From Schlegelella aquatica (GTDB taxonomy: Bacteria; Pseudomonadota; Gammaproteobacteria; Burkholderiales; Burkholderiaceae_C), in the NCBI RefSeq assembly GCF_026013905.1, contig NZ_CP110257.1, forward strand, positions 1,488,001 to 1,552,000: DNA of 64,000 nucleotides, read 5' to 3'. The position numbers and the translations under genes are program-made. The notes beneath the pieces were generated by a model. It searched no databases. It saw only the letters and a program-made list of their open reading frames with translations, and had not been told where the DNA came from. Of this stretch, positions 54,483 through 63,592 are shown one piece after another. Position 1 is the stretch's first letter, and each line of letters begins with the position of its first letter.

Positions 54483-55436
54483 TCAGAGGTCGTAGCTGCT
54501 CGCTTCATTGCTCATGGCCCGCACCACCAGGGGCCGGCTGAGCCGGTCGGACAGGAGCTCGGCGAAAGCGTAGACGAAGTTGCGCAGATAGGCGCCGCGC
54601 TTGAAGGCCACACGCGCGATGTTCTGGCCGAACAAGTGCCCCACCGGTCGTGCCACCAGTTCGCCTCCGGGCTGGAAGGCCGGGTCCTCCTTGACCGCCA
54701 TCTCGGCCACGATGCCCACGCCCAGGCCCAGACGCACGTACGTCTTGATCACGTCGGAGTCGATGGCTTCCAGCACGATGTTGGGCTTCAGGCGCTTCAG
54801 CGAGAAGGCGTGGTCGATCTTCGTGCGGCCGGTGAACGAGGGGTGGTAGGAAATGAGCGGCTCCTGAGCCAGCTGCTCGAGCGCGAGGCGCTCCACGGCC
54901 GCCAACGGATGCTGCGCGGGCAACACGGCCACGTGCTGCCACTCGTAGCAGGGGAGGGTCACGAGATCGTCGAAGTTCGCGAGCGATTCCGTGGCCAGCC
55001 CGATCTCGGCCGTCTCCTCGAGCACCATCTGCGCCACCTGCTCGGGCGTGCCCTGATGCAGGCTCACGCTCACCTTGGGAAAGCGCCTGCGCAGCTGGGC
55101 GACCGGCGCGGGCAAGACGTACCGCGCCTGCGTGTGGGTGGTGGCGATCGAGAGGGTGCCCGCGTCCTGCTTGGAGAACTCCTCGCCGATGCGCTTGAGA
55201 TTGTTGACCTCGCGCATGATGATCTCGATGGAGCGCAGCACCTCCTGCCCGGGCTCCGTCACCCGCTTCAACCGCTTGCCGTGGCGCGCGAAGATGTCGA
55301 CGCCCAGTTCCTCCTCCAGCTCCAGGATGGCCTTCGAGATGCCGGGCTGCGAGGTGTAGAGCGCCTTGGCAGTTTCCGTGAGGTTCAAGTTGCGGCGCAC
55401 CGCCTCCTGCACGAACCGAAACTGATGGAGGTTCAT
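54483..55436 (-). CDS. CysB/Cbl-like LysR-type regulator
   Basis: A 317-residue LysR regulator. The winged helix-turn-helix is LTETAKALYTSQPGISKAIL (about 20-39), preceded by the CysB-typical MNLHQFRFVQEAVRRNLN. The effector domain has ATTHTQARYVLPAPVAQLRR, the CysB Thr/Gln ligand region that senses O-acetylserine/N-acetylserine or sulfate. It controls sulfur assimilation in relatives. It is flanked by CbiX (siroheme) upstream and the aminotransferase downstream. No Shine-Dalgarno is seen, and an inverted repeat fills the gap before its start. Confidence 0.93.
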   Translation of the reverse strand: MNLHQFRFVQEAVRRNLNLTETAKALYTSQPGISKAILELEEELGVDIFARHGKRLKRVTEPGQEVLRSIEIIMREVNNLKRIGEEFSKQDAGTLSIATTHTQARYVLPAPVAQLRRRFPKVSVSLHQGTPEQVAQMVLEETAEIGLATESLANFDDLVTLPCYEWQHVAVLPAQHPLAAVERLALEQLAQEPLISYHPSFTGRTKIDHAFSLKRLKPNIVLEAIDSDVIKTYVRLGLGVGIVAEMAVKEDPAFQPGGELVARPVGHLFGQNIARVAFKRGAYLRNFVYAFAELLSDRLSRPLVVRAMSNEASSYDL

Positions 55437-55439
55437 ATA

Positions 55440-55467
55440 TTTCAGCGAGTTTTGAGCTCTGCTGAAA
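55440..55467 (-). promoter_or_regulatory. Inverted repeat filling the cbiX - cysB-like gap
   Basis: TTTCAGC (55440-55446) and GCTGAAA (55461-55467) flank 14 bases. The repeat spans nearly the whole 31-base intergenic region, 3 bases from the regulator's start codon. It may be a LysR autoregulation site or an RNA hairpin controlling translation. Confidence 0.45.
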
Positions 55468-55869
55468 TTATGTCATTTCGGAATTAGCAGGGCCAGCGCC
55501 ACCCCAGGTGCGCTCCACCGCCGCGTGCGCCAGGGCCCGCACCACCTCGGGGTGTTCCCCGACGGCGCGGCACAGGCTCCAGGCGACCTGGGGGTGGGCG
55601 GCTCGCAGTTGCCCGAGCAACTCGGGGACGTCCTTGCGCACGTGCCCCCCGGCGCCAAGGAAGAGGGGCACCACGGCCACCGAGGTGCAGCCGTCCTCCA
55701 CGAGCCTGGCGCCGGCCTCCCGCAGGGTGGGAGGCATGAATTCGAGGAAAGCCAGCGCGACGGCGGCTTGGGGGGCGAGCTGGCGCACTTCGCGCTCCAC
55801 CTCACGGAACGGATCGGCCCAGCGAGGATCGCGCGCCCCGTGAGCGAACAGCAGGATGCCCGTCTTCAT
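55468..55869 (-). CDS. cbiX: CbiX-type sirohydrochlorin chelatase
   Basis: A 133-residue single-domain (short) CbiX that inserts Fe or Co into sirohydrochlorin; two copies form the active site. The metal His is in GILLFAHGARDPRWADPFRE (residue about 10), and the second in VPLFLGAGGHVRKDVPELL (about 75). Length equals the CbiX-S type. Siroheme serves sulfite reductase, which fits the CysB-like regulator just downstream. The start codon lies 2 bases after the lptG stop region. Confidence 0.93.
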   Translation of the reverse strand: MKTGILLFAHGARDPRWADPFREVEREVRQLAPQAAVALAFLEFMPPTLREAGARLVEDGCTSVAVVPLFLGAGGHVRKDVPELLGQLRAAHPQVAWSLCRAVGEHPEVVRALAHAAVERTWGGAGPANSEMT

Positions 55870-55871
55870 GG

Positions 55872-56996
55872 TCAGCGGTAGCGCACGAGCCACTGGAACG
55901 CGAGCAACGACAGCAGCAGGTACAGCACGCTGGGGGTGGCGGCGGCCACCCACGGTGTCCAGTTCTGCAGCAGGCCGACGTGGCTCGCGACGTTGTTGAG
56001 CAGCACGAAACTGATGCCGAGCATGATGCCGCCGAACACTTTGAGGCTGATGCCGCCCGAGCGGGCATGCAGGTAGGCGAAGGGCAGGGCCAGGGCCGCC
56101 ATCACCAGGCAGGCGAAAGGGTAGAGCGCCTTTCGCCAGAACTGGATTTCATAGCGTTGCGCCGACTGCTCGTTGTCCGCCAGATGGGTGGCATAGCGGT
56201 AGAGATCGAGGGTGGACATCATGTCCGGAGGCTGGACCGCGGCGGCGACCACCGAGGGCGTGAGCGAGCTTTGCCAGACCAGCTCCGCGACACGTCGCTC
56301 GCGCACCACCAGCTCCCCGGGACGGTGTTCTGCGTCCGTGGCCGGCTGCCAGTCGGTGACGACCGCGTCGCGCAAGCGCCAGACGGCATCGTCGTCGATC
56401 TGCGCTTGCGCGGCGGTGGTGCGAGACAGCAGCCGCCCCTGGGCGTCGAACTCGTACAGGCGAACGTCGCGCAGCTCTCCATCGGGCGTGGCCGACTGGA
56501 TCTGGATGGAGTAGGTGCGCTCCCCCTCGGACGTGCCGCGCCGGTCCTTCAGCCAAGCCCCGCTGCGCCCGAAGGCGGTGCCTCGGGCTTGGGCCTTGAA
56601 CTGCTCGGCGTAGCGGTTCGCATGCGGAGCCACGTAGTCGCCGATGACGAAGGTCACGGCCGTGAACGCGAGGCCGATGCTCACCAACAGCGACAGCGCC
56701 CGCCCGGGGCCCAGGCCGCTGGTGCGAAGGATGGTGAACTCCGACGACTGCGCCAGCCGCGCCATCGAGTAGATGCCTCCGATCAGCAACCCGATGGGCA
56801 GCAGCTCGTACAGGTGCCCCGGCAGGAGCAGCAGGCAGTAGATCAAGGCCTGCCCCGCGGAATAGCGGCCGTCGCGGCCGACCCGCTCGAGCTGGTCGAT
56901 GAAGTCGATGAAGAAGAAGAGCGCGAGAAAGGCGACCGAGACGAACGCCACGGCCTGCAGCAGCTCCCGGTGGATGAGGCGGCGCACGGTCTGCAT
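55872..56996 (-). CDS. lptG: LPS export permease LptG
   Basis: A 374-residue permease of the LptB2FGC complex that extracts LPS from the inner membrane. Six transmembrane helices are arranged 3+3: the first three (AFVSVAFLALFFFIDFIDQL, then LLLLPGHLYELLPIGLLIGG) precede a periplasmic beta-jellyroll (about 130-265), and three follow near the C-terminus (VFGGIMLGISFVLLNNVASH). The SSEFTILRTSG block is the coupling helix to LptB. lptF lies 12 bases upstream. Confidence 0.95.
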   Translation of the reverse strand: MQTVRRLIHRELLQAVAFVSVAFLALFFFIDFIDQLERVGRDGRYSAGQALIYCLLLLPGHLYELLPIGLLIGGIYSMARLAQSSEFTILRTSGLGPGRALSLLVSIGLAFTAVTFVIGDYVAPHANRYAEQFKAQARGTAFGRSGAWLKDRRGTSEGERTYSIQIQSATPDGELRDVRLYEFDAQGRLLSRTTAAQAQIDDDAVWRLRDAVVTDWQPATDAEHRPGELVVRERRVAELVWQSSLTPSVVAAAVQPPDMMSTLDLYRYATHLADNEQSAQRYEIQFWRKALYPFACLVMAALALPFAYLHARSGGISLKVFGGIMLGISFVLLNNVASHVGLLQNWTPWVAAATPSVLYLLLSLLAFQWLVRYR

Positions 56997-57008
56997 GGCC
57001 TGTGTTCC

Positions 57009-58103
57009 TCAGCGCGCCGCCCGGGCAGCCGCCCAGCGTCGCCAGGGCGGGCCGGCTTCGCGCCAGCGCACGCCGAACCAACCGATCACGGCGGGCACGC
57101 CATGCACCGCCAGCAATGCCGCCGCCGGGTGGACGCGCCCCGCCGCCACCCAGGCCTGCGACAGATTGAGCAGATTGAAATACACGATGAACACCAGGAG
57201 CGCGAGCAGCAGGTTCCAGCTGCCCGCCCGTCGGGGATTGAACGCCGACAGCGCCACGCCGATCAGCAGAAGATTGAAGGCGACCAGCGGCAGTCCCAGA
57301 CGCCAGACCAGCTCGCCCCAATGCAGGTCGCTCGGACGGCGCCACAGCTCGAGGGTCGAGCGCGCCTTGGGGGGCAGGTCGGCGGCCCCCGTCGAGGCCT
57401 TCTCGCCGGTCAGCAGGCGGTACTGCTCGAACTGGGCGATCGTCTTGGCCCCCGTCTGTAGGTTCTGGTCGTAGCGCTGCCCCCGCTCCAACACCAGAAA
57501 GCGGTCCTCGCCCTCGAACGACACCCGTCCCGTGCTCGCCGACGCAACGGTCTCCCGGTCCGGCTCGCGGATCAGAACGAAGACATTGCGGCCCACCTGA
57601 CCGCCCTCGGTGTTGCGCTCCACGAAGAACACGCGCCGGCCGTCGCTCGAAGTCTGGAACTGGCCGGGCGCCACACGGGACAGATCCGAGCGGCGCTCGT
57701 AGAGCTGACGCAGCTCGGCACTGCGCTGATTGGCCCAGGGCCAGACCAGCAACGCCGCCACCGCGGTGACCGCAAGCACCGGCGCGGCGGTCCGCAAGAC
57801 GGGGCGCAGGAAGCGGGTCAGCGGCACGCCGCTCGCAAACCAGATGGTCGTCTCGCTGTCGCGGTACATGCGCGACAAGGTGCTGACCGTGGCCACGAAC
57901 AGCGACAGACACAGAATCAAAGGCAGGTAGCCGAGCACGACGTAGCCGAGCAGCAGCACGACGTGCTGCGGGGCGATGCTGCCGCTGGCTGCTTGCCCGA
58001 GGGTGCGGATGAGCATCATCGTGAGGACGATGGTCAGCAACACCACCAGGGTCGCCCCGAAACTGCGGGCCAGCTCTCGGCGCAAGGAGGAATCGAATAA
58101 CAT
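57009..58103 (-). CDS. lptF: LPS export permease LptF
   Basis: A 364-residue partner of LptG in LPS transport. The start [20 protein letters not shown] is typical. Transmembrane helices flank a periplasmic domain (about 130-260), and [20 protein letters not shown] is the coupling helix to LptB. The C-terminus is Arg/Ala-rich. It diverges from pepA, with only 26 bases between the two start codons, so promoters must extend into coding sequence. Confidence 0.95.
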   Translation of the reverse strand: MLFDSSLRRELARSFGATLVVLLTIVLTMMLIRTLGQAASGSIAPQHVVLLLGYVVLGYLPLILCLSLFVATVSTLSRMYRDSETTIWFASGVPLTRFLRPVLRTAAPVLAVTAVAALLVWPWANQRSAELRQLYERRSDLSRVAPGQFQTSSDGRRVFFVERNTEGGQVGRNVFVLIREPDRETVASASTGRVSFEGEDRFLVLERGQRYDQNLQTGAKTIAQFEQYRLLTGEKASTGAADLPPKARSTLELWRRPSDLHWGELVWRLGLPLVAFNLLLIGVALSAFNPRRAGSWNLLLALLVFIVYFNLLNLSQAWVAAGRVHPAAALLAVHGVPAVIGWFGVRWREAGPPWRRWAAARAAR

Positions 58104-58129
58104 CGACGGATTCAGTTGAACTGCGCATT

Positions 58130-59602
58130 ATGGACTTTCGATTCCAATCCGCATCGCCTGCAAGCTGGGCCGACGTCGCCGCGGACGCCCTGGTGGTCGT
58201 CGTCACGAGCCAGACGCAGCGCAAGCTCGAAGGGGCCCTGGCCACGCTGCTGAAGGAGGCGGTGGCGCAGGGCGACTTCGAGTTCAAGGCGGGACGCACC
58301 CTTTACATGCATCGGGCCGCTGGCGTGAAGGCCGTGCGATTGGTGTGGGTGGCGGCCGCCGACGAATCCCCCAAGGCCGCGCGTGCGGCGTTCGCTGCCG
58401 CCTTCGGCGCGCTCAAGCAGGGCGGCACCCGGCATGTGGCAGTGGCCGCTGCGTGGGAGGCCGGCTGGCAACCCGCGCAGGCCGAGGCCCTCGCCGCCGC
58501 GGCGGCCGAAGCCGCCTACGTTTACCGCCATACGAAGCCGAGCGCGCCCAAGCCCGCTGCCTGGACGAAGATCACCGTGCTGGGAGAAAAGGCCGAGGCC
58601 AAAGGCGTCCAGGAAGGCCTGACCCGCGGTGCGGCCATCTCGGCAGGAGTCACCTTCGCGCGGGAACTCGCCAACCGACCGGGCAACCATTGCACGCCGA
58701 CGGTCCTGGCCGAGGAGGCCCGGGCGCTGGCCGAGGAGTACGGTCTGAAGGTCGAGGTGCTGGACCGCAAGGCCGTCGAGAAGCTCGGCATGGGCGCTTT
58801 TCTTGCCGTCGCCAGAGGGTCGGAGGAGCCTCTGCGCTTCATCGTGCTGCGTTACGACGGCGCGCCGCGCAGCAAGGCGCCCATCGTGCTGGTGGGCAAG
58901 GGCATCACCTTCGACACGGGCGGCATCTCCATCAAGCCCGCCGCCGAGATGGACGAGATGAAGTTCGACATGGGCGGGGCGGCCAGCGTGCTCGGGACTT
59001 TTCGCGCCATTGCCGAGCTCAAGCCGAAGCTCAATCTCGTCGGCCTCATCCCGGCGTGCGAGAACATGCCCGACGGCAAGGCGGTCAAGCCCGGAGACGT
59101 CGTCACCAGCCTGTCCGGCCAGACGATCGAGATCCTCAATACGGATGCCGAGGGCCGGCTCATCCTCTGCGATGCGCTCACCTATGCCGAGCGCTTCAAG
59201 CCCGCCGCCGTCATCGACATCGCGACGCTGACCGGGGCTTGCGTCATTGCGCTCGGCCACCATCGCAGCGGTCTGTTCTCGCCCGACGACGAGCTCGCTG
59301 CCGCCTTGCAGGCCAGCGGCGACAAGGCGCTGGACCCGTGCTGGCGCATGCCGCTGGACGAGGAGTACGACGAGGCGCTCAAGAGCAACTTTGCCGATGT
59401 GGCGAATGTGGGCGGGCGCGCCGCCGGCTCCGTCACGGCCGCGATGTTTCTGCGCAAGTTCACCGGCAAGTACCGCTGGGCGCATCTCGACATCGCCGGC
59501 TCCGCCTGGAAGGGCGGGCCGGCCAAGGGCGCCACCGGCCGCCCGGTGCCCTTGCTGACGCACTATCTCCTCGACACCGCGGCCGCCCCCTCGCGCGCCT
59601 GA
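58130..59602 (+). CDS. pepA: Leucyl aminopeptidase PepA
   Basis: A 490-residue M17 aminopeptidase that removes N-terminal residues and in E. coli also binds DNA. The catalytic C-terminal domain has [20 protein letters not shown] (metal ligands Lys and Asp), the signature [14 protein letters not shown] (about residues 337-350) and [16 protein letters not shown]. The N-terminal macro-like domain is present. Length matches the family (about 500). It overlaps no neighbour; holC follows 4 bases later. Confidence 0.97.
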   Translation: MDFRFQSASPASWADVAADALVVVVTSQTQRKLEGALATLLKEAVAQGDFEFKAGRTLYMHRAAGVKAVRLVWVAAADESPKAARAAFAAAFGALKQGGTRHVAVAAAWEAGWQPAQAEALAAAAAEAAYVYRHTKPSAPKPAAWTKITVLGEKAEAKGVQEGLTRGAAISAGVTFARELANRPGNHCTPTVLAEEARALAEEYGLKVEVLDRKAVEKLGMGAFLAVARGSEEPLRFIVLRYDGAPRSKAPIVLVGKGITFDTGGISIKPAAEMDEMKFDMGGAASVLGTFRAIAELKPKLNLVGLIPACENMPDGKAVKPGDVVTSLSGQTIEILNTDAEGRLILCDALTYAERFKPAAVIDIATLTGACVIALGHHRSGLFSPDDELAAALQASGDKALDPCWRMPLDEEYDEALKSNFADVANVGGRAAGSVTAAMFLRKFTGKYRWAHLDIAGSAWKGGPAKGATGRPVPLLTHYLLDTAAAPSRA

Positions 59603-59606
59603 CGGC

Positions 59607-60032
59607 ATGACCGAGATCGCCTTCCACTTCAACGTGCGCGACAGGATGGCCTATGCGTGCCGTCTGTTGCGCAAAGCCTGGCGCAGCGGCGCCCAGGTCG
59701 GGGTGGTGGGGCACGAGGCGTGGTTGGCCGAGCTGGACCGCGCCCTGTGGAGCTTCGAGCCGGTGGAGTTCGTGCCGCATGCCTGGGCAGGGCGAGCCGC
59801 GGGGCCGGTGGCGGCCCTGACGCGCGTGTGGCTCGCCCGCACGCCGGGGGAGCTGCCCCACCACGCGGTGCTCGTCAACTTCGGCGACGACGTGCCTCCC
59901 GGGTTCGAGCGGTTCGAGCGGCTGATCGAGGTGGTCACCACCGATGAGGGGGACCGCCTGGCAGGGCGCCGCCGCTGGAAGCACTACAGCGACCGCGGGT
60001 ACGCCATCGTGCGGTACGAGGTTCCGGCATGA
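59607..60032 (+). CDS. holC: DNA polymerase III subunit chi
   Basis: A 141-residue replisome subunit that links the clamp loader, through psi, to single-strand-binding protein. MTEIAFHFNVRDRMAYACRL opens the protein, and WLAELDRALWSFEPVEFVPH and HAVLVNFGDDVPPGFERFER are the family blocks. The pepA-holC order is conserved in proteobacteria. The next gene's ATG overlaps its stop by 4 bases. Confidence 0.95.
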   Translation: MTEIAFHFNVRDRMAYACRLLRKAWRSGAQVGVVGHEAWLAELDRALWSFEPVEFVPHAWAGRAAGPVAALTRVWLARTPGELPHHAVLVNFGDDVPPGFERFERLIEVVTTDEGDRLAGRRRWKHYSDRGYAIVRYEVPA

Positions 60033-60406
60033 CCCAGGGACCGCGCACGCCGCCCCGTCACGTGCCGACGCTCACCGAGGTCATTCCTCTGTCGCCGGTC
60101 CCAGCGCGCGAGCAGACGCCCGGGCCCGAGGCAGCGCCCGCGCCCCCCCCACCGGGCAGCGGGCCCACTGTCGCGGCCGTCGGCGCCGGGCAGGAGGAGG
60201 AGATCACCCAGCGCGTGCTGGCGGACTTGCAGCGGCAGATCGACCTGATGCTCGAGTACCGGCTGCGCGAGACGCTCACGCCCGCGCTCGCTCGGGTGGC
60301 CGATCAACTCATCCGCGATACCCGGGCCGAGCTGGCCTCGACGCTGCGGGACGTCGTCTCCCGTGCCGTGGCCCAGGAACTGGCCCGGCATCGCAGTCGC
60401 GGCTGA
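60029..60406 (+). CDS. Conserved hypothetical protein downstream of holC (DUF2486-like)
   Basis: A 125-residue protein. A disordered Pro-rich N-terminal half (TEVIPLSPVPAREQTPGPEA) precedes a helical half (VLADLQRQIDLMLEYRLRET, ALARVADQLIRDTRAELAST) likely to form a coiled coil. Burkholderiales genomes carry a similar acidic/Pro-rich protein after holC, annotated DUF2486; the family assignment is from memory. ATG overlap with holC implies co-translation. Confidence 0.7.
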   Translation: MTQGPRTPPRHVPTLTEVIPLSPVPAREQTPGPEAAPAPPPPGSGPTVAAVGAGQEEEITQRVLADLQRQIDLMLEYRLRETLTPALARVADQLIRDTRAELASTLRDVVSRAVAQELARHRSRG

Positions 60407-60414
60407 GGAGCAAC

Positions 60415-60432
60415 GCCGGGCCGGGGCCCGGC
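60415..60432 (+). terminator. Hairpin after the pepA-holC operon
   Basis: GCCGGGCC (60415-60422) and GGCCCGGC (60425-60432) form a perfect 8-bp stem right after the operon. The absence of a T-run makes it a weak or Rho-assisted terminator at most. Confidence 0.4.
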
Positions 60433-60508
60433 GGTTCCCGCTGCGCGCGGGGGCGGCTCGCGGTTCGCGTATCCGATGGGCCTGCCTAACGAGCGCGCCA
60501 CCTCGGCG

Positions 60509-60537
60509 TTGACACGCTCCATCCGGGTTTTCCTAGA
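60509..60537 (+). promoter_or_regulatory. Predicted promoter for the livK-like gene
   Basis: TTGACA (60509-60514) is a perfect -35. Seventeen bases later CCTAGA (60532-60537) is a weak -10. The resulting leader is about 90 nt, ending in an AGGAGG ribosome site before the ATG at 60635. Confidence 0.4.
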
Positions 60538-60634
60538 GGATTCCCGCACGATGCGTGGAAATTTTTCGAGTATTGTTCCGCCCGTTGAGTCATACATTGA
60601 ATCTCAACTTATTCCGTTCTAGGAGGCTAATCTC

Positions 60635-61774
60635 ATGCAATTCAAACTGAACCTGATCGTGGGCGCCGCCGCGTTGTCGATGGCCGGTGCGGCCTTCGCT
60701 CAAGACGTGGTGCGGATCGGCCACGTCGGCCCCACCAGCGGTGGTATCGCTCACCTGGGCAAGGACAACGAGTTCGGCGCCCGCATGGCGATCGACGAGC
60801 TCAATGCCAAGGGCGTGACCATCGGCGGCAAGAAGGTGAAGTTCGAGCTGCTGGCCGAGGACGATGCGGCCGACCCCAAGCAGGGCACCGCCGCTGCGCA
60901 GAAGCTGGTCGACTCCAAGGTTCACGGCGTGGTCGGCCACCTGAACTCGGGCACCACCATTCCTGCCTCCAAGATCTACAGCGACGCCGGCATCCCGCAG
61001 ATCTCGCCGTCGGCCACCAACCCCAAGTACACCCGTCAGGGCTTCAAGACGACCTTCCGCGTCGTGGCTGACGACGTGCATCTGGGCCAGACGCTCGGCA
61101 AGTACGCCGTCACCCAGCTCAAGGGCAAGACGATCGCCGTCATCGACGACCGCACCGCCTACGGCCAGGGCGTGGCCGACGAGTTCGAGAAGGGCGTGAA
61201 GGCCGCCGGCGGTCAGATCGTCGCTCGCGAGTTCACGAACGACAAGGCCACGGACTTCACCGCCATCCTGACCTCCATCAAGGGCAAGAACCCCGACATC
61301 GTCTTCTACGGTGGCATGGACGCGGTGGCCGGCCCGATGCTGCGCCAGATGAAGCAGCTGGGCATCAACGCCAAGTTCATGGGCGGCGACGGCATCTGCA
61401 CCGGCGAGCTGCCGAAGCTGGCGGCCGGCACGATGGCCGACAACCAGGTCTACTGCGCCGAGGCCGGTGGCGTCGAAGGCGAGCAGAAGAAGACGCTGGA
61501 CGACTTCAAGGCCCGCTTCAAGAAGAAGTTCGGCGTCGACGTCCAGATCTATGCCCCGTACGTCTATGACGCCGTCAACGTCATGGTCGACGCGATGGTC
61601 AAGGCCGGCTCGTCCGACCCGGCCAAGTACCTGCCGGTGCTGGCCAAGACCCAGGGCTACAAGGGCGTGACCGGTGTCATCAGCTTCGACGAGAAGGGTG
61701 ACATCAAGAACGGCGCGCTGACCCTGTACACCTACAAGGGCGGCAACCGCCAGCAGCTGGCCGTGGTCCGCTGA
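60635..61774 (+). CDS. livK: Branched-chain amino acid ABC transporter binding protein (LivK-type)
   Basis: A 379-residue periplasmic type I binding protein. Residues 1-22 are a signal peptide (VGAAALSMAGAAFA before QDVVRIGHVGPTSGG). Blocks include YSDAGIPQISPSATNPKYTR and IAVIDDRTAYGQGVADEFEK. It has a strong AGGAGG ribosome site and a strong following terminator, so it is expressed alone; the permease and ATPase genes livHMGF are not adjacent. Codon use is highly biased (AAG, GGC, CTG), fitting an abundant protein. Confidence 0.93.
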   Translation: MQFKLNLIVGAAALSMAGAAFAQDVVRIGHVGPTSGGIAHLGKDNEFGARMAIDELNAKGVTIGGKKVKFELLAEDDAADPKQGTAAAQKLVDSKVHGVVGHLNSGTTIPASKIYSDAGIPQISPSATNPKYTRQGFKTTFRVVADDVHLGQTLGKYAVTQLKGKTIAVIDDRTAYGQGVADEFEKGVKAAGGQIVAREFTNDKATDFTAILTSIKGKNPDIVFYGGMDAVAGPMLRQMKQLGINAKFMGGDGICTGELPKLAAGTMADNQVYCAEAGGVEGEQKKTLDDFKARFKKKFGVDVQIYAPYVYDAVNVMVDAMVKAGSSDPAKYLPVLAKTQGYKGVTGVISFDEKGDIKNGALTLYTYKGGNRQQLAVVR

Positions 61775-61815
61775 TCGCATGCCGGGCCACTCGCCTTCGG
61801 GCGAGTGACTGGACG

Positions 61816-61840
61816 AAAGGGCGCCGCAAGGCGCCCTTTT
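61816..61840 (+). terminator. Strong rho-independent terminator after livK-like gene
   Basis: AAAGGGCGCC (61816-61825) and GGCGCCCTTT (61830-61839) form a 10-bp stem with a GCAA tetraloop, followed by TTTTCGTTT. A smaller hairpin (CACTCGCC/GGGCGAGTG) precedes it. Confidence 0.9.
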
Positions 61841-61877
61841 CGTTTGGCGCCCTTTCTGTTTGGCGCCCTTTCGTTTG
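61830..61877 (+). repeat. Three tandem 16-base copies of the terminator's 3' arm
   Basis: GGCGCCCTTTTCGTTT (61830), GGCGCCCTTTCTGTTT (61846) and GGCGCCCTTTCGTTTG (61862) are consecutive. Only the first has a matching 5' arm, so the stem could pair with any of the three. Confidence 0.75.
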
Positions 61878-61928
61878 GAACCGGGCCCCGCAGCCCCAGG
61901 AGCGAAGCGCCCGCATGAACCAAAACCA

Positions 61929-61953
61929 AAACGCCCGCATTCAGCGGGCGTTT
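61929..61953 (-). terminator. Terminator of tRNA-Ser(GGA)
   Basis: AAACGCCCGC (61929-61938) and GCGGGCGTTT (61944-61953) pair around a 5-base loop. On the minus strand it is followed by a mixed T-rich tail (TTTGGTTTTGG). Confidence 0.7.
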
Positions 61954-62005
61954 CGAGTAGCGGCTGGGTGAGCGCAGTCCGCGTGAATGCGGGCTGTCAA
62001 TCAAG

Positions 62006-62096
62006 TGGCGGAGGGAGCGGGATTCGAACCCGCGGTGGGCTATTAACCCACACACGCTTTCCAGGCGTGCGACTTAAACCACTCATCCATCCCTCC
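62006..62096 (-). tRNA. tRNA-Ser (anticodon GGA)
   Basis: A 91-base type II tRNA on the minus strand. The acceptor GGAGGGA (62096-62090) pairs TCCCTCC, the anticodon loop CTGGAAA carries GGA, a long variable arm is present and CCA is encoded at 62008-62006. Confidence 0.97.
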
Positions 62097-62200
62097 GGAA
62101 TCCGGCTGGCGGCGGCCCGGTCATGCGAACAAAGCCGTGATCCGACGCCGATTCGGGAAAGCTTGCGATTGTAGCAAGAAGCCGCGGCGCGACAACGGGA

Positions 62201-63127
62201 TCAGCGGCGCGCCTCGGGCCCGGCGCTTCCCTTGTAAAGCGACATCGCCGTGGCGATGAGGCCGGAGACTTCGCTCATGTTGCCGGGCACGATCATCGTG
62301 TTGTTCTTCTGCGCGAGCTGGCCGAAGGCCTCGACGGCTTTCTCTGCGACCTTGAGGTTGACCGCGTCCATGCCGCCCGGTTCACGGATGGCGGAGGCAA
62401 TGCGCCGGATGGCCTCGGCGGTGGCCTCGGCCACGGCGAGGATGGCCGAGGCTTCGCCCTGGGCGCGGTTGATTTCGGCCTGCTTCTCGCCCTCGGACTT
62501 GGCGATGAACGCCTCGCGTTCGCCGGTGGCGATGTTGATCTGCTCCTGCTTGCGGCCTTCGGAGGCAGCGATCAGGGCCCGCTTCTCGCGCTCGGCGGTG
62601 ATCTGCTGCTGCATCGCACGCAGGATCTCGTTGGGGGGCGTGAGGTCCTTGATTTCGTATCGCAGCACCTTGACGCCCCAGTTCAGTGCCGCTTCGTCGA
62701 GGGCGTTGACCACCGCCGCGTTGATCGACTCCCGCTCCTCGAAGGTCTTGTCCAGCTCCATCTTGCCGATCACCGAGCGCAACGTGGTCTGCGCGAGCTG
62801 CGTGATCGCGATGATGTAGTTGGAGGAGCCGTAGCTCGCCCGCATCGGATCGGTCACCTGGAAGTACAAGATGCCGTCCACCGTGAGCTGGGTGTTGTCC
62901 TTGGTGATGCACACCTGGCTCGGCACGTCGAGCGGGATCTCCTTGAGCGAGTGCTTGTAGGCGACGCGGTCGATGAAGGGCACGAGGATGTTGAGGCCCG
63001 GGGTCAGCGTCGAGTGGTAGCGCCCCAGCCGCTCCACGACCCAGGCATGCTGCTGCGGCACCACCTTCAGCGAACGCACGATGAAGATGACGGCGATGAC
63101 CACCAGCACGATGGCGAAGATTTCCAT
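62201..63127 (-). CDS. qmcA: SPFH/Band 7 membrane protein QmcA (stomatin-like)
   Basis: A 308-residue flotillin/stomatin-type scaffold. An N-terminal membrane segment (IFAIVLVVIAVIFIVRSL) is followed by the SPFH domain (VPQQHAWVVERLGRYHSTLT; VPFIDRVAYKHSLKEIPLDV). A long Glu/Ala-rich coiled coil (AEREKRALIAASEGRKQEQI) then leads to a C-terminal oligomerisation segment. It forms membrane rings around FtsH-type proteases or lipid domains. Its partner NfeD is encoded 31 bases upstream. Confidence 0.95.
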   Translation of the reverse strand: MEIFAIVLVVIAVIFIVRSLKVVPQQHAWVVERLGRYHSTLTPGLNILVPFIDRVAYKHSLKEIPLDVPSQVCITKDNTQLTVDGILYFQVTDPMRASYGSSNYIIAITQLAQTTLRSVIGKMELDKTFEERESINAAVVNALDEAALNWGVKVLRYEIKDLTPPNEILRAMQQQITAEREKRALIAASEGRKQEQINIATGEREAFIAKSEGEKQAEINRAQGEASAILAVAEATAEAIRRIASAIREPGGMDAVNLKVAEKAVEAFGQLAQKNNTMIVPGNMSEVSGLIATAMSLYKGSAGPEARR

Positions 63128-63157
63128 GACTCGCTCTCTGTTGCGTTGTTGTTCGGC

Positions 63158-63592
63158 TCACGCGCGCTCGACGACGAGCACGTTGCCCTCGACCGCGCGC
63201 ACGACGTGCAAGCCGGCGCTCGGGTTGCCGGGGCCGGCGTAGCGGGCGGTCCACGCCGTGCCGCGGTACTGCACGCGCGCGGTGCCGTCCGAACCCCAGG
63301 TGTCCACCTGCAGCCGTTGCCCGATGTCGAGGTTCACGTCCGGGTTGGACTGCGCAGGGGCGCTTTGGGGGTGCTTGGTCCGCCTGACGTGCCACCCAGC
63401 CACCGCGCCACCGCCGACGGCCGAGGCCACGACGAGCTGCAGCGTGAAGGAGGCCCCGGCGTGCGCGGCGAGCGCGGCGCAGGCCAGGCCGAGGGCGAAC
63501 ATCAACAGGTAGAAGGTGCCGGTGGCCAGCTCCAGCGCCACGGCGAGGCCCGCGGCAATCCACCACACCATGGGGGCGCTCAGTTCGGTCAC
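63158..63592 (-). CDS. NfeD family membrane protein
   Basis: A 144-residue partner of SPFH proteins. Two to three transmembrane helices cover residues 8-70 (MVWWIAAGLAVALELATGTF, LQLVVASAVGGGAVAGW). The C-terminal OB fold (about 88-144) includes IGQRLQVDTWGSDGTARVQY, the NfeD 'G..G' strand pattern, and ends in VVERA. It is the YbbK-type short form, and it comes first in the NfeD-QmcA pair. Confidence 0.92.
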   Translation of the reverse strand: MTELSAPMVWWIAAGLAVALELATGTFYLLMFALGLACAALAAHAGASFTLQLVVASAVGGGAVAGWHVRRTKHPQSAPAQSNPDVNLDIGQRLQVDTWGSDGTARVQYRGTAWTARYAGPGNPSAGLHVVRAVEGNVLVVERA

